Assembly: GCF_003641205.1 (NCBI RefSeq)
Contig: NZ_CP032762.1
Location: 5,166,001-5,230,000 of the forward strand
Direction: 5' to 3'
Length of the DNA stretch: 64,000 nucleotides
Origin: Rhodococcus sp. P1Y
GTDB taxonomy: Bacteria; Actinomycetota; Actinomycetes; Mycobacteriales; Mycobacteriaceae
A program made the position numbers and the translations under genes. A model generated the notes under the pieces. It ran no database searches. It saw only the letters and a list, made by a program, of their open reading frames with translations, and was not told the origin of the DNA. Numbering within the stretch: the stretch's first letter is position 1; each line of letters starts with the position of its first letter. This document shows positions 45,803 to 54,198 of the stretch, piece after piece.

Positions 45803-46315
45803 TCAGGCCGTTTCGAGTGTCGTATGGACCGGCGTCGGGTTGCGTGTCAGATCCAGTACAGGGCAGTGCGCGTCGACAGCTTCCTGCAGTTCTTCGTAGC
45901 GCTCGCGAGTTTCCGGACCGGTGACATTGACGACCACCCGCACTTCACCGAACCCGGCGCGGACATCGTCGTCGAACCCGAAGAAGCCGCGGACGTCGAG
46001 GTCGCCTTCGGCTCGGGCGGTGATGTCGTCGACGACAATTCCGAGCTTGTCGGCCCAGACCCGGTAGGTGACCACCTGGCAGGACAACAGCGACGCCAGG
46101 TAGTACTCGACGGGATTGGCTGCCGCGTTCTCGCCCCCGAGTGCAGGCGGCTCGTCGACCTCGACGCTGAACTTACCGAGCGCGATCGTGCTTGCGACCG
46201 CGTCGTGGGCGACGGCAGATCCTTTGAAGACAACGAGCGCATTCTTTGGATCGGCGTCAACGGCTTCTTTGGTCGCCGACGTGACCGAGCCCAGGTGAGA
46301 CAGAGCTGTGGACAT
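45803..46315 (-). CDS. OsmC/Ohr family protein
   Basis: 170-residue thiol peroxidase-fold protein. GGENAAANPVEYYLASLLSCQVVTY contains the first conserved Cys, and DAHCPVLDL the second, so the redox pair is intact. Such proteins reduce organic hydroperoxides. ATG 46315 has AAGGGG about 8 bases upstream. It heads the osmC-metY-CoA-binding-DUF1810 run, so oxidative or sulfur stress may control it. Confidence 0.88.
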   Translation of the reverse strand: MSTALSHLGSVTSATKEAVDADPKNALVVFKGSAVAHDAVASTIALGKFSVEVDEPPALGGENAAANPVEYYLASLLSCQVVTYRVWADKLGIVVDDITARAEGDLDVRGFFGFDDDVRAGFGEVRVVVNVTGPETRERYEELQEAVDAHCPVLDLTRNPTPVHTTLETA

Positions 46316-46477
46316 GGATGTCCCCTTCGTGATGTGTTGTGGTGAACCTGACCGGATTGGTTGGATCAGGACCGGCGACAACCGGTCGTACACACGAGGG
46401 CGAAATCGATGGTGCGGCGACGGACCAACATCGTGGAGGTCACATGGGTCGCGGTCACGAGTGCGAGAGTATCAGCC

Positions 46478-47563
46478 TTATTCGGGGCCCCTCGGATCCA
46501 CCGGCATCGCCAAGGTCGTGAGATCTCCGTCGTCCGCGGACCTGACCACCACCGGCGCCGTCGGACCGCTGATGTCGATCATCACGTCCGGCCCGACAGC
46601 CGATGCGACCGCCGGGTACAGAGTCGTCATGGCGAAGGTGATCACGACATCCGGGCCCGTGACCGTTGTCGGGATGTCGGCGAACTCGGAGGAGTCCGGC
46701 TCGGACAACCGAATACGACCGTGTCCGGTCGCGACGGCCCATCGCTCGAACCGACCGTCTTCCATAACCCGCTGCAGTGACCGCTTGGACACGACGACTC
46801 GCGTCACCGCCACGGGCAACGAATCCAGCATGCTTCGATAGTCGGGAAACTCCTCGTTCAGCCTTCGGCAGTGCCGGCCTCCCGGACCGAAGACGATGCC
46901 CGAGTCGTCGAGATTCACGGCGACGACGTGTTCCCGGCGAACGTCCGGCATCGCGGCGCGCAGATCGTCACCGTCGATCACAGCATTCCATGGCGTCGAA
47001 TCCGAATGTGCCACAACGACAGTGCGGGTGGACAGCCTGTACCTGTCGGTCGCAGTCACAGTCAAGACGTCGCCTCGTGCCTCCACATGGACACCGCTGA
47101 GAACTGGAAATTCGGGGTGATGCGCTGTTGCGGTGAGGATTTGGTCGACTGCGTCCGCGAAGATCGGTCCGCTCACTGAGATCACGATGCACTTCCTGTC
47201 CATGTAGTCGTTCGGGTAGTTGCTGTCTGGGTGAAGGGTTGCTCGAATTTCGGCGGCGGAGCGACGGGCTCGGTTCGCAATGCCGTCCAGATGCGCGACA
47301 TGCCGGTCGATGTGTGTGGCATCGCCGGCGAGAACGAGCGCGATCTGCTCGAGTGGCATGTCCATATGGCGTAAACGGCGAACCGTCGTCGCCTGGTCGA
47401 TCTGATCGGGTGCGTAATAACGGTAACCGGTCGATCCGTCTATCCGGGCAGGTACCAGCAGTGCCGCGTCCGCATAGAAGCGGAGCGCTCCAGGGGTCAG
47501 TCCGGTCGCACGAGCAAACGCGCCGATGGTCATGAGTTCTGGTGTGGTCACGAGATTCATCAT
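46478..47563 (-). CDS. MerR regulator fused to a DNA polymerase III beta-clamp-like region
   Basis: About 361 residues. Residues ~11-80 form a MerR helix-turn-helix: MTIGAFARATGLTPGALRFY, then RIDGSTGYRYY and LRHMDMPLEQIALVL. After a linker the C-terminal ~230 residues resemble sliding clamp (DnaN) domains, with VTATDRYRLSTRTVVV, GRHCRRLNEEFPDYRSML and RVVVSKRSLQRVM. Start is uncertain among 47563, 47560, 47551 and 47533. Clamp fusions to MerR domains are known in actinobacteria from annotation, but I know no function. It may bind DNA as a regulator with a ligand-binding clamp fold. Confidence 0.75.
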   Translation of the reverse strand: MMNLVTTPELMTIGAFARATGLTPGALRFYADAALLVPARIDGSTGYRYYAPDQIDQATTVRRLRHMDMPLEQIALVLAGDATHIDRHVAHLDGIANRARRSAAEIRATLHPDSNYPNDYMDRKCIVISVSGPIFADAVDQILTATAHHPEFPVLSGVHVEARGDVLTVTATDRYRLSTRTVVVAHSDSTPWNAVIDGDDLRAAMPDVRREHVVAVNLDDSGIVFGPGGRHCRRLNEEFPDYRSMLDSLPVAVTRVVVSKRSLQRVMEDGRFERWAVATGHGRIRLSEPDSSEFADIPTTVTGPDVVITFAMTTLYPAVASAVGPDVMIDISGPTAPVVVRSADDGDLTTLAMPVDPRGPE

Positions 47564-47597
47564 GGAGTCTCGGGTGGCTCGAAGGTCAAGTGAGTGC

Positions 47598-49777
47598 TCA
47601 AAGTTCGGGCGGGCTGAAGTAATGGTTGCCGAGTGGGTCGGTGGTGTGGATGACATCGTCGTGCATGACTTCGGTGGTCCATTGTTTGCTGGTTTTGAGG
47701 TTGTGGTGTGTGCGGCAGTAGGGGGCGAGGTTGGTGGTGATGGTCCAGCCTCCTTGCTCGGGGTTTCGGTGGTCGAATTCGACGATGTGGTCGAGGTCGC
47801 AGCGGCTGGAGGGGACGTTGCACCCGGGGTGTCGGCAGGTGGGGTGTTGGGCGCGTACCCAGAGTGCGAGGGCTGCGCTGGGGGTGTAGGTGAGCGCTCC
47901 CGGCGGTGGGGTGTGGTGTCCGCCATGCCCGTCCGGGTGTTCGGCGTGACTGTGGAAGGGGTCGTCGGCGACGACTTTTCGGTAGTGCTCGGCCAGGATG
48001 CCCGGACTCCGACGTGGCGGACTCGGGTGCTGTGGGGTGCCGGGGTGCAGTGGGTTGGGTGTGGGAAGGGTGCCTGCGGGTAGGTGTGCGGTGCGTCCGA
48101 GAACGATGTCTGCTGTGGCATTGACGTCGTCGGGTCCGACCATGGCCGCCACGTCGTCCGGGTCGTGGGTCATACCGGTGTCGTGTTCAGCAACGTCTGT
48201 GTCTTTGTCTATGGCACTGCCAGTGCCGATTGTGGTGGTGGGTGTGGGGTTCGGGGTGGGCTGAGGGTGGAGCGGCGTCGGTCGTCTGTGCACTGTTCAG
48301 GGGTGGGGGTGCTCATGCGGTTCGGGAGTCCGCTGGCGTGGTGGTCGTGCTCGGTTGCGGCTCGGTTCAGCAGGTCGGTGAGGGTTTCTCGGGTTTCGGT
48401 GGGCGGGTTGTGAGACGTGGTCGGTTGTGGGCGTGGCGGTTCGCCGCATGCGCAGGTGCAGTGCGGTACATGCTCGACGGATGTGTCGGATGGGGGCGGG
48501 TCGTAGTCGGCGAAGTCAGTGAGGGTGTCGAGGTATTTTCGGCTGGCGGTGAAGATGATCTGCCAGGTGGCGTCGGTGGCGAGTTCCCGGATGTGGTCGG
48601 GGTCGAGGGGTCCATAGCCATGGAGGTAGGCAGATCGGTTGTGCAGTCCGAGGACTGTTTCGAGGTCGGCGGTGATGTGAATCAACGGTGTTGCCGGCTT
48701 GTTGGTGGCGCCGCGGGAACAGGGGATGGCATCGGGAACGATCGGCAGGGGCCGTCCGCATTCGCAGCGACCCGCGGGCGGCGGAACCGCCGAGACACCA
48801 CCGGATCGACACCCACCAGGCCCGGAATCGTAGGGAGCTCGGGCGCCCGAGCCGTCGTCGTCGGGTTCTGCGACGTCGGGTTCGTCTTCGTCGCCGAACT
48901 TTACGGTTCCTGAACCACCACCACCGCTGTCACCGCCGTCACTGCTCGGGTCGGTGCCCGAGTCAGTGTTGGTGTCGGTGCCCGACTCGGTGTCGGTGTC
49001 GTCGTCGGGCTCGTCGAGGCAGCGGGGGTAGCCGCAGAGGCAACTGAGGTGTCCGCCGCGGGCGAGGGCGGTGAAGGCGTCGGACCTGCGGGTGTCGAGG
49101 GTTCGGGGGTCGAGGCCGCAGATGCGGTCGCATTCGGCGTCGACGAGGGCTGTGAGTTCGGCGGCGTCGATGGCGCAGAGGACGGCGGACATGCGGGCCA
49201 TTCCGCGGGGCAGCTTGGTCAGTCGCACTTTTTTGGTGGTGGAGGCAGCGCGTTTGCGGGCGTGGGTGACCCAGGCGGGGTCGTGTTCGGTGATGAGGCG
49301 GTCGATTTCGCGTCCTAGGCGGATCAGGGTGAAGTGTGCGGTAGCGGCGATGATGTCCGGTTCGATGGCGGCGAGGACCTCTCGTGGTACGCCGTGGGTG
49401 TGGTCTCGGATGGTGCGTAGGACATCGAGGGTGACGGCGCCGTCGATGAACAGCTCTTTGTAGGCGGGATGCGATGCCCACCACACGTTGAGGGCGCTCT
49501 CCAGTGTGCCCGCGGTGGTGGTCGTCGCGGCCGCGAGCTGGTTGATCGCCGAGGTGTGGGCGACGCGGTCGGGATCGAGGGTGCGCGGAACAGAATCGTT
49601 GTCGAAGCCGCGGATGCGGGAGTCGTAGAACTGTTCGGCGGACGCAAGGAAGGCTGCGTGGGCTGCGTTGAGGACGCGGTAGGCGGACGTGGTGGCGTCG
49701 AGGAGCATGTCGTCGTCAGGGATGTCGCTAGGAAAGCCGCTCCTGGCCGGCGGTGGTGTGTCGGTGTCGATACTCAA
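47598..49777 (-). pseudogene. DUF222/HNH endonuclease (13E12 repeat family), frameshifted
   Basis: TTG 49777, with GGAGG upstream, opens a frame holding the DUF222 domain (about residues 30-230) and an acidic, Gly/Asp-rich linker. That frame ends at 48209. The expected C-terminal HNH nuclease lies in another frame (down to 47598): CRHPGCNVPSSRCDLDHIVEFDH, then GGWTITTNLAPYCRTHHNLK. Total length 2180 bases is one short of a whole codon number, so a single-base deletion (or two-base insertion) lies in the C-rich overlap 48209-48293. Repaired, it would be about 726 residues. The family includes the M. tuberculosis 13E12 repeat proteins. Confidence 0.83.
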
Positions 49778-49802
49778 GTCGCCTCCTCGAATCCGCCTCG
49801 GT

Positions 49803-49838
49803 GTCGAACGTATGTGGCGCTCCTGAGGTTTGTGTGGG
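49803..49838. repeat. Left terminal inverted repeat of the ISL3-type element
   Basis: Begins GTCGAACGTATGTGG and ends TTTGTGTGGG. It matches the reverse complement of 51184-51219 at 29 of 36 positions. Confidence 0.8.
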
Positions 49839-49978
49839 CGTCATTTCTGCTGTTCAGGGTGGGTTGTGTTGTTGGACGCAGTGTTCGGCGAGTTGCCGGT
49901 GAGATGAGGGACGCGCACGTGTTGGGCCTCTAGATTTCGGGGTTCCTACACCGACCTCAATCCGGAGGACCGCTACAC

Positions 49979-51198
49979 GTGCGCGTCAGTACTGCATTTA
50001 ACCGTCTGCTTCAGATTCCCGGTGCATCGGTGTCGGATGTGTCGATCACAGACTCTTTGGTCGAGGTCACGCTCAGGCTTACCGCGCGCCGTGTGAAGTG
50101 CCCGTGTGGCTATTCGAGCACCGCGGCTTACGATCGCGAACCTCGTCGCTGGCGGCATCTCGATTTCGGCCGGCACAAGGTGTGGCTGGTCTACTCGATC
50201 CGACGGATCGAGTGCCCGACCTGCGGTGTTCGTACCGAGGACATCCCGTGGGCGCGGCCACGAGCGCGGCATTCACGAGACTTCGAAGACACCGTGTTGT
50301 GGCTGGTCACTCGCACCGACAGGACCTCGGTATCGACGTTGATGCGCTGCGCGTGGCGAACGGTGACCTCCATCGTCACACGCGCGGTCGATGCGTTGAT
50401 CGACTCGCGTCGCCTCGATCGGCTCTATCGGATCGGTGTCGACGAAATCTGTTATCGGCATCCGCACAAGTACCTCACGATCGTGGGTGATCACGACACC
50501 GGCAAGGTCATCTATATCTCCGAGGGCCGCGGTCGGGACTCGTTTTCGGAGTTCTTCGAACAACAGTCCGCGCAGGAGCGAGGGAGGTGCAGGTGGTGTC
50601 GATGGACGGGTCGCCGGCGTTCCGTGCGGCCGCCGAACATCACGTCCCGCAGGCTCGTCAGTGCATGGATCCCTTTCATGTCATGCAATGGGTCAATCGA
50701 GCGTTGGACCGGGTGTTCTCCGATGCCGCGTCGATTCGTCGCACGCTGACCATGCAGGCACCGGAGTGGCGCAAGGCTCGAACAGCGTTGCGGCTCGGTA
50801 AGAATCGGCTCACCAAGACCCATAAGTCGCTATTGCGGACGGTGACTGCAGCTGACACCGAAGTCGGGACGGCGTGGCGTCTGAAGGAACAGTTCCGGGA
50901 TCTCTACCGGAAAGTCGCGCCGTCGAACGCTGCACGGTATTTGAGGCGTTGGATCGAAGAAGCGAAGTCCTGCGGCATCAGTGCGTTCGTTCAACTCGCC
51001 CGGATGATCGACAAGAAGTCCGAGGCGATCTGCGCAGCAATCGAATTGGGTGTCTCCAACGCTCTCATCGAGGGAATCAACTCCAAGATCAGACTGATCA
51101 ACGCCCGCGGCTACGGCCACCACTCTGCCGCATCGCTGAAAGCAATGATCTACCTCAACCTCGGCGGAATCGAGGTCAAACTACCCACACAAAGGTAA
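49979..51198 (+). pseudogene. ISL3-family transposase, frameshifted
   Basis: The N-terminal half (from GTG 49979) has the zinc-ribbon typical of ISL3 transposases (VKCPCGY, IECPTCGVRTEDIPWARPRARHS) and the first catalytic Asp in GVDEICYRHPHKYLTIVGD. Around 50570-50590 the frame changes by -1. The second half (from 50587) carries VVSMDGSPAFRAA with the second Asp, DPFHVMQWVNRALD, and a late helical region ending NALIEGINSKIRLINARGYGHH with the Glu. Total 1220 bases is one base short of 407 codons, so one base is lost; no slippery heptamer is seen. Confidence 0.85.
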
Positions 51199-51219
51199 GG
51201 AGGGGCACGTATGTTCGAC
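51184..51219. repeat. Right terminal inverted repeat of the ISL3-type element
   Basis: On the minus strand it reads GTCGAACATACGTGC and ends TTTGTGTGGG. It overlaps the last codons of the transposase. Confidence 0.8.
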
Positions 51220-51406
51220 TTGCTCGAATGTATCGCATCCCACCGACATTGTCACCAAAACTGAACAGGGGCAAAGCAATTGGTCCACAGCCGAACCCCG
51301 TCCTGAGATCCGAACCCCCTCTGACACCGGTCGTGACAAGAGAACTGGTAAAGCAAGTGGTCACCACCCGGCGAGCACGTCCTCACTCGTCCTCACCATC
51401 TGCCGG

Positions 51407-51412
51407 TACATT
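51407..51412 (+). promoter_or_regulatory. Putative -10 (TACATT) before the CHAP gene
   Basis: TACATT fits TANNNT and lies just before GTG 51416/ATG 51419, spacing that suits a leaderless mRNA starting at the ATG. The rest of 51220-51406 shows no gene or clear repeat. Confidence 0.35.
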
Positions 51413-51415
51413 CGG

Positions 51416-52021
51416 GTGATGACTGTCGACTCCCCCACCAAGCCGCGCCGACGTGTCGGCCGATGGATTGCGGGGATAACAGCGGTGGTTGTCGTGGTCG
51501 CCGGCGGCGTTCTGTGGTTGGCCCCGAGCCGGTACCTACCCTGGGATACGACGGCTTTTCCGGAAATCGATACGTCCAGCCTGACACCCGAGCAGGTCAC
51601 CGTCGTCGGACTGCTCGAAAAGGAACACCAGCAGCAACGTCCGGGCACCTTCTACTCCGAAGGTGTCGACGAAGCGTGGTGCGCCAACTTCGTCAGCTGG
51701 ATCATGAGGGAAGCCGGACAGCCTCTGAGTAATCCGAACTCGGGCAGTTGGCGGATCCCCGGCGTCTACACGCTCACCGAGTACTACCAAGAGCAGGGCC
51801 GATTCGAATCGACGGGCTACTCACCGGTGGTCGGGGACGTGGTTCTCTACGACAACAGCAGCTGGGTCGGCCAGCACACCAACATCGTGGTTGCCGTCGA
51901 CGGTGACACAGCAACCACTGTGGGCGGCAACGAGCAGGGCAAGATTCGGGTCCACACCGTGGATGTGCAATCCGACTCTGCGATAGTCGGATTCGGAAAG
52001 TTCCTCTACACCCGCCCTTAG
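51416..52021 (+). CDS. Membrane-anchored CHAP-domain peptidoglycan hydrolase
   Basis: 201 residues (200 from ATG 51419). An Arg-rich start and one hydrophobic helix (about 17-37) anchor or export it. The CHAP amidase/peptidase domain has catalytic Cys in EAWCANFVSWIM (about residue 89) and His in GQHTNIVVAVDG, with the following VGGNEQGKI segment. Such enzymes cut peptidoglycan stem peptides or amide bonds. It converges with fadD36 with a 4-base overlap. Confidence 0.85.
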   Translation: MMTVDSPTKPRRRVGRWIAGITAVVVVVAGGVLWLAPSRYLPWDTTAFPEIDTSSLTPEQVTVVGLLEKEHQQQRPGTFYSEGVDEAWCANFVSWIMREAGQPLSNPNSGSWRIPGVYTLTEYYQEQGRFESTGYSPVVGDVVLYDNSSWVGQHTNIVVAVDGDTATTVGGNEQGKIRVHTVDVQSDSAIVGFGKFLYTRP

Positions 52022-53418
52022 CCGAGAAGTTTCTTCTGCACCTTCCCCATGGCATTACGGGGAAGCGCGTCCACGACGCGAACTTCTCGCGGCCGCTTGT
52101 GAATCGACAGTTCGGACGCCACCAGATCGATCAATACCTGCGGTTCGATCTCGTGTCCGACGACGAAGGCAACGATCCGCTGACCGAGATCCCCATCGGG
52201 CAACCCGACGACGGCTACCTCGTCGACGCTCGAATGACCCAACATCACGGTTTCGATCTCGCCTGCGCCGACTCGATAACCACCGGTCTTGATCAGGTCG
52301 GTCGAGGCGCGCCCGACGATACGGTGGAACCCATCGGGCTCGATGACGGCAACGTCACCGGTGTCGAACCAGCCATCCTCGGTGTAGGACTTCGCCGTCG
52401 CCTCCGGGTTGTTCAGGTATCCGTCGAACAGCATCGGCCCGCGAACCTGCAACGCGCCGATGGCCTCTCCGTCGTGCGGCAGGATCTCTCCCGCCTCCCC
52501 CCTCAACCGGGTTTCGACGCCTGCCACGGGGACTCCCACCGACCCGGGCCGTCGCTCACCGTCGAACCTCGTCGAGAGCGTGATCAAGGTTTCGCTCATC
52601 CCGTAGCGTTCGACGGGAGCGTGACCGGTGAGGGCGTGCAACTTCTCGAACACCGGAACGGGTAACGGCGCACTTCCCGACACGAGCAGCCGTGCACCGG
52701 CCAGTGCCCTCGCCGAATCCTCGTCGGCGGCAATGCGCGACCATACCGTAGGAACGCCGAAGTACAGCGACCCACGAGCAGCGGCGTACAGCTCGGGCGT
52801 CGGCTTGCCCGTGTGGATCACCGGAGATCCCACACGCAGCGGACCGAGCAACCCGAGAATGAGTCCGTGCACGTGGAACAGCGGAAGACCGTGCACGAGT
52901 GTGTCTTTCCAGGTCCACTGCCACGCCTGGGCGAGAGCGTCGATACCTGCTGCGATCGCCTCACGCGAGAGCAGAACGCCCTTGGGTGGACCGGTGGTGC
53001 CCGAGGTGTACAGAACGAACGCGATCGACGACGGATGCGGGTCCGGATAGCTGTGCCACGACCGCGCGTGCTGCCGCACAGGAAGCACCTGCAATCCGGC
53101 CGTGTCGTCGGGAGCCTCGCCGAGCCACGCTTGCGCACCCGAGTCACGCAGGATGTGCTCACGCTCGGCGGAACCTGCGTCAGGGGGAACCGGAACCACT
53201 GTCACGCCGGCAATCAGACAACCGACGACGGCAAGCACCGTCTTGACCGACGGCGTTGCCAGAACGGCCAACCGCTCGGCCCGGGAAATACGCTCGGCGA
53301 CCGAGGTCGCGGCACCGAGGATGTCCCCGCGCGACAGCGAAACGCCGTCGATGGTGACAGCGTCGGGGATATCGTCTCCGCGCGCGACGGCGAGTGGGTT
53401 CAATGAACGAAGCAGCAC
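52018..53418 (-). CDS. fadD36: Acyl-CoA (malonyl-CoA type) synthetase FadD36
   Basis: 466-residue adenylate-forming ligase closely resembling M. tuberculosis FadD36 (Rv1193) from memory, including AVTIDGVSLSR, HARSWHSYP and ARLLVSGSAPLPVPVF. AMP motif VLYTSGTTGPPKGV and the terminal LPRNAMGKVQKK lysine are present. Relatives (MatB-like) activate malonate or methylmalonate. GTG 53418 gives the FadD36 N-terminus; ATG 53433 is the longer option. It is divergent from the acidic-protein gene. Confidence 0.9.
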   Translation of the reverse strand: MLLRSLNPLAVARGDDIPDAVTIDGVSLSRGDILGAATSVAERISRAERLAVLATPSVKTVLAVVGCLIAGVTVVPVPPDAGSAEREHILRDSGAQAWLGEAPDDTAGLQVLPVRQHARSWHSYPDPHPSSIAFVLYTSGTTGPPKGVLLSREAIAAGIDALAQAWQWTWKDTLVHGLPLFHVHGLILGLLGPLRVGSPVIHTGKPTPELYAAARGSLYFGVPTVWSRIAADEDSARALAGARLLVSGSAPLPVPVFEKLHALTGHAPVERYGMSETLITLSTRFDGERRPGSVGVPVAGVETRLRGEAGEILPHDGEAIGALQVRGPMLFDGYLNNPEATAKSYTEDGWFDTGDVAVIEPDGFHRIVGRASTDLIKTGGYRVGAGEIETVMLGHSSVDEVAVVGLPDGDLGQRIVAFVVGHEIEPQVLIDLVASELSIHKRPREVRVVDALPRNAMGKVQKKLLG

Positions 53419-53435
53419 ATGGCTACCGTACATAC

Positions 53436-53834
53436 ATGGATGCCGACGGAATCGACACCGGCGACTACGCCGAATACATGACGGTGCCCGCCGGAGACCT
53501 GCAACCTGGGGTCTACCTGATCGGGACCGACGCCGAGCAGGACGCCGACACCGAGGAAGAACTCGACGACGACCTGGAGAACGAGGACGACCTCGAGGTC
53601 GAACACGTCACGGACGGCGCGCCGAGGCTCGTCTATTCCGTTCAATCGGACGACTTCTGGACGCGCGTCGAGCTCGCCGACCTACGCGCGACGCAAATCT
53701 ACGAGGAGGCACACGCCCGAAACCCGTCGACCAACGCCGAGCCGAAGAGGTTCACCACGGTCGAAGCCTTCGGCAGCAACGAGCTGGTCTACATCCTCCG
53801 TATCAGGCGGGGCGGCTGGGGTGACGACGAGTAG
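53436..53834 (+). CDS. Acidic protein of unknown function (132 aa)
   Basis: 132-residue soluble protein with a very acidic central stretch (TDAEQDADTEEELDDDLENE). The C-terminal half has an alternating hydrophobic/charged pattern (LVYSVQSDDFWTRVELADL, ELVYILRIRRGGWGDDE). No signal peptide. ATG 53436 avoids overlap with divergent fadD36; ATG 53403 is possible. Its end overlaps the convergent merR gene by 32 bases. Family not recognised. Confidence 0.65.
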   Translation: MDADGIDTGDYAEYMTVPAGDLQPGVYLIGTDAEQDADTEEELDDDLENEDDLEVEHVTDGAPRLVYSVQSDDFWTRVELADLRATQIYEEAHARNPSTNAEPKRFTTVEAFGSNELVYILRIRRGGWGDDE

Positions 53835-54195
53835 CGTCGAGCACCGTCGTCAGTTCCTCCGCGTACGCAAGCTTCTTCCGAAGGTTCTCGCACGCGGCCT
53901 GGGCTTTGGAGTGGCATGCATCGACGAACGCTGCCGCGTCGTCGACACCGTCACCGCCCGCCGCGATGGTGTCGAGCGAGGTCAACAACGTGCTCATCTC
54001 GTCGAGGGTGAATTCGAGCGGCTTCATTCGACGAATCACGATCAGCCGTTCGACGTCGGCTTCGGTATAGAGCCGAAAGCCTCCGGCGCTTCGCTCGGAC
54101 GGCGGCACGAGACCGACCTCGTCGTAATGCCGCAGGGTGCGAATCGACAGTCCGGTGCGCTCGGCAACCTCGCCGATCTGCATGTGAGCAGCCAT
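53803..54195 (-). CDS. MerR family transcriptional regulator
   Basis: 130-residue regulator. The N-terminal winged helix-turn-helix reads MQIGEVAERTGLSIRTLRHYDEVGL, then FRLYTEADVERLIVIRRMK, followed by the dimerisation helix and a short effector end with one Cys pair (ACHSKAQAACENL). It follows sulP by 3 bases, so it is in an operon with it and is the probable binder of the palindrome at 55677-55702. ATG 54183 is an alternative start. Confidence 0.88.
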   Translation of the reverse strand: MAAHMQIGEVAERTGLSIRTLRHYDEVGLVPPSERSAGGFRLYTEADVERLIVIRRMKPLEFTLDEMSTLLTSLDTIAAGGDGVDDAAAFVDACHSKAQAACENLRKKLAYAEELTTVLDATRRHPSRPA

Positions 54196-54198
54196 CTC

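Larger units (their letters stand above)
49803..51219 (+). mobile_element. ISL3-family insertion sequence, decayed
   Basis: A 1417-base element bounded by 36-bp imperfect terminal inverted repeats (29 of 36 positions match) and carrying one transposase split by a frame change. The transposase stop lies inside the right repeat, common in compact IS elements. No clear 8-bp target duplication flanks it. It sits 25 bases upstream of the DUF222-HNH start and may have separated that gene from its promoter. Confidence 0.85.

Noticed and set aside
47526..48913. Gly/Val-rich plus-strand frames resembling a PE/PGRS-type protein
   Set aside because: They are complements of the Pro/Asp-rich HNH gene, not independent proteins.
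51220..51406. Looked for a target-site duplication and a gene in the gap after the IS
   Set aside because: No duplication of eight bases and no credible frame were found.
53394..53435. Earlier start codons for the acidic protein (53394, 53403)
   Set aside because: They overlap the divergent fadD36 start; ATG 53436 avoids this and no ribosome site supports the others.
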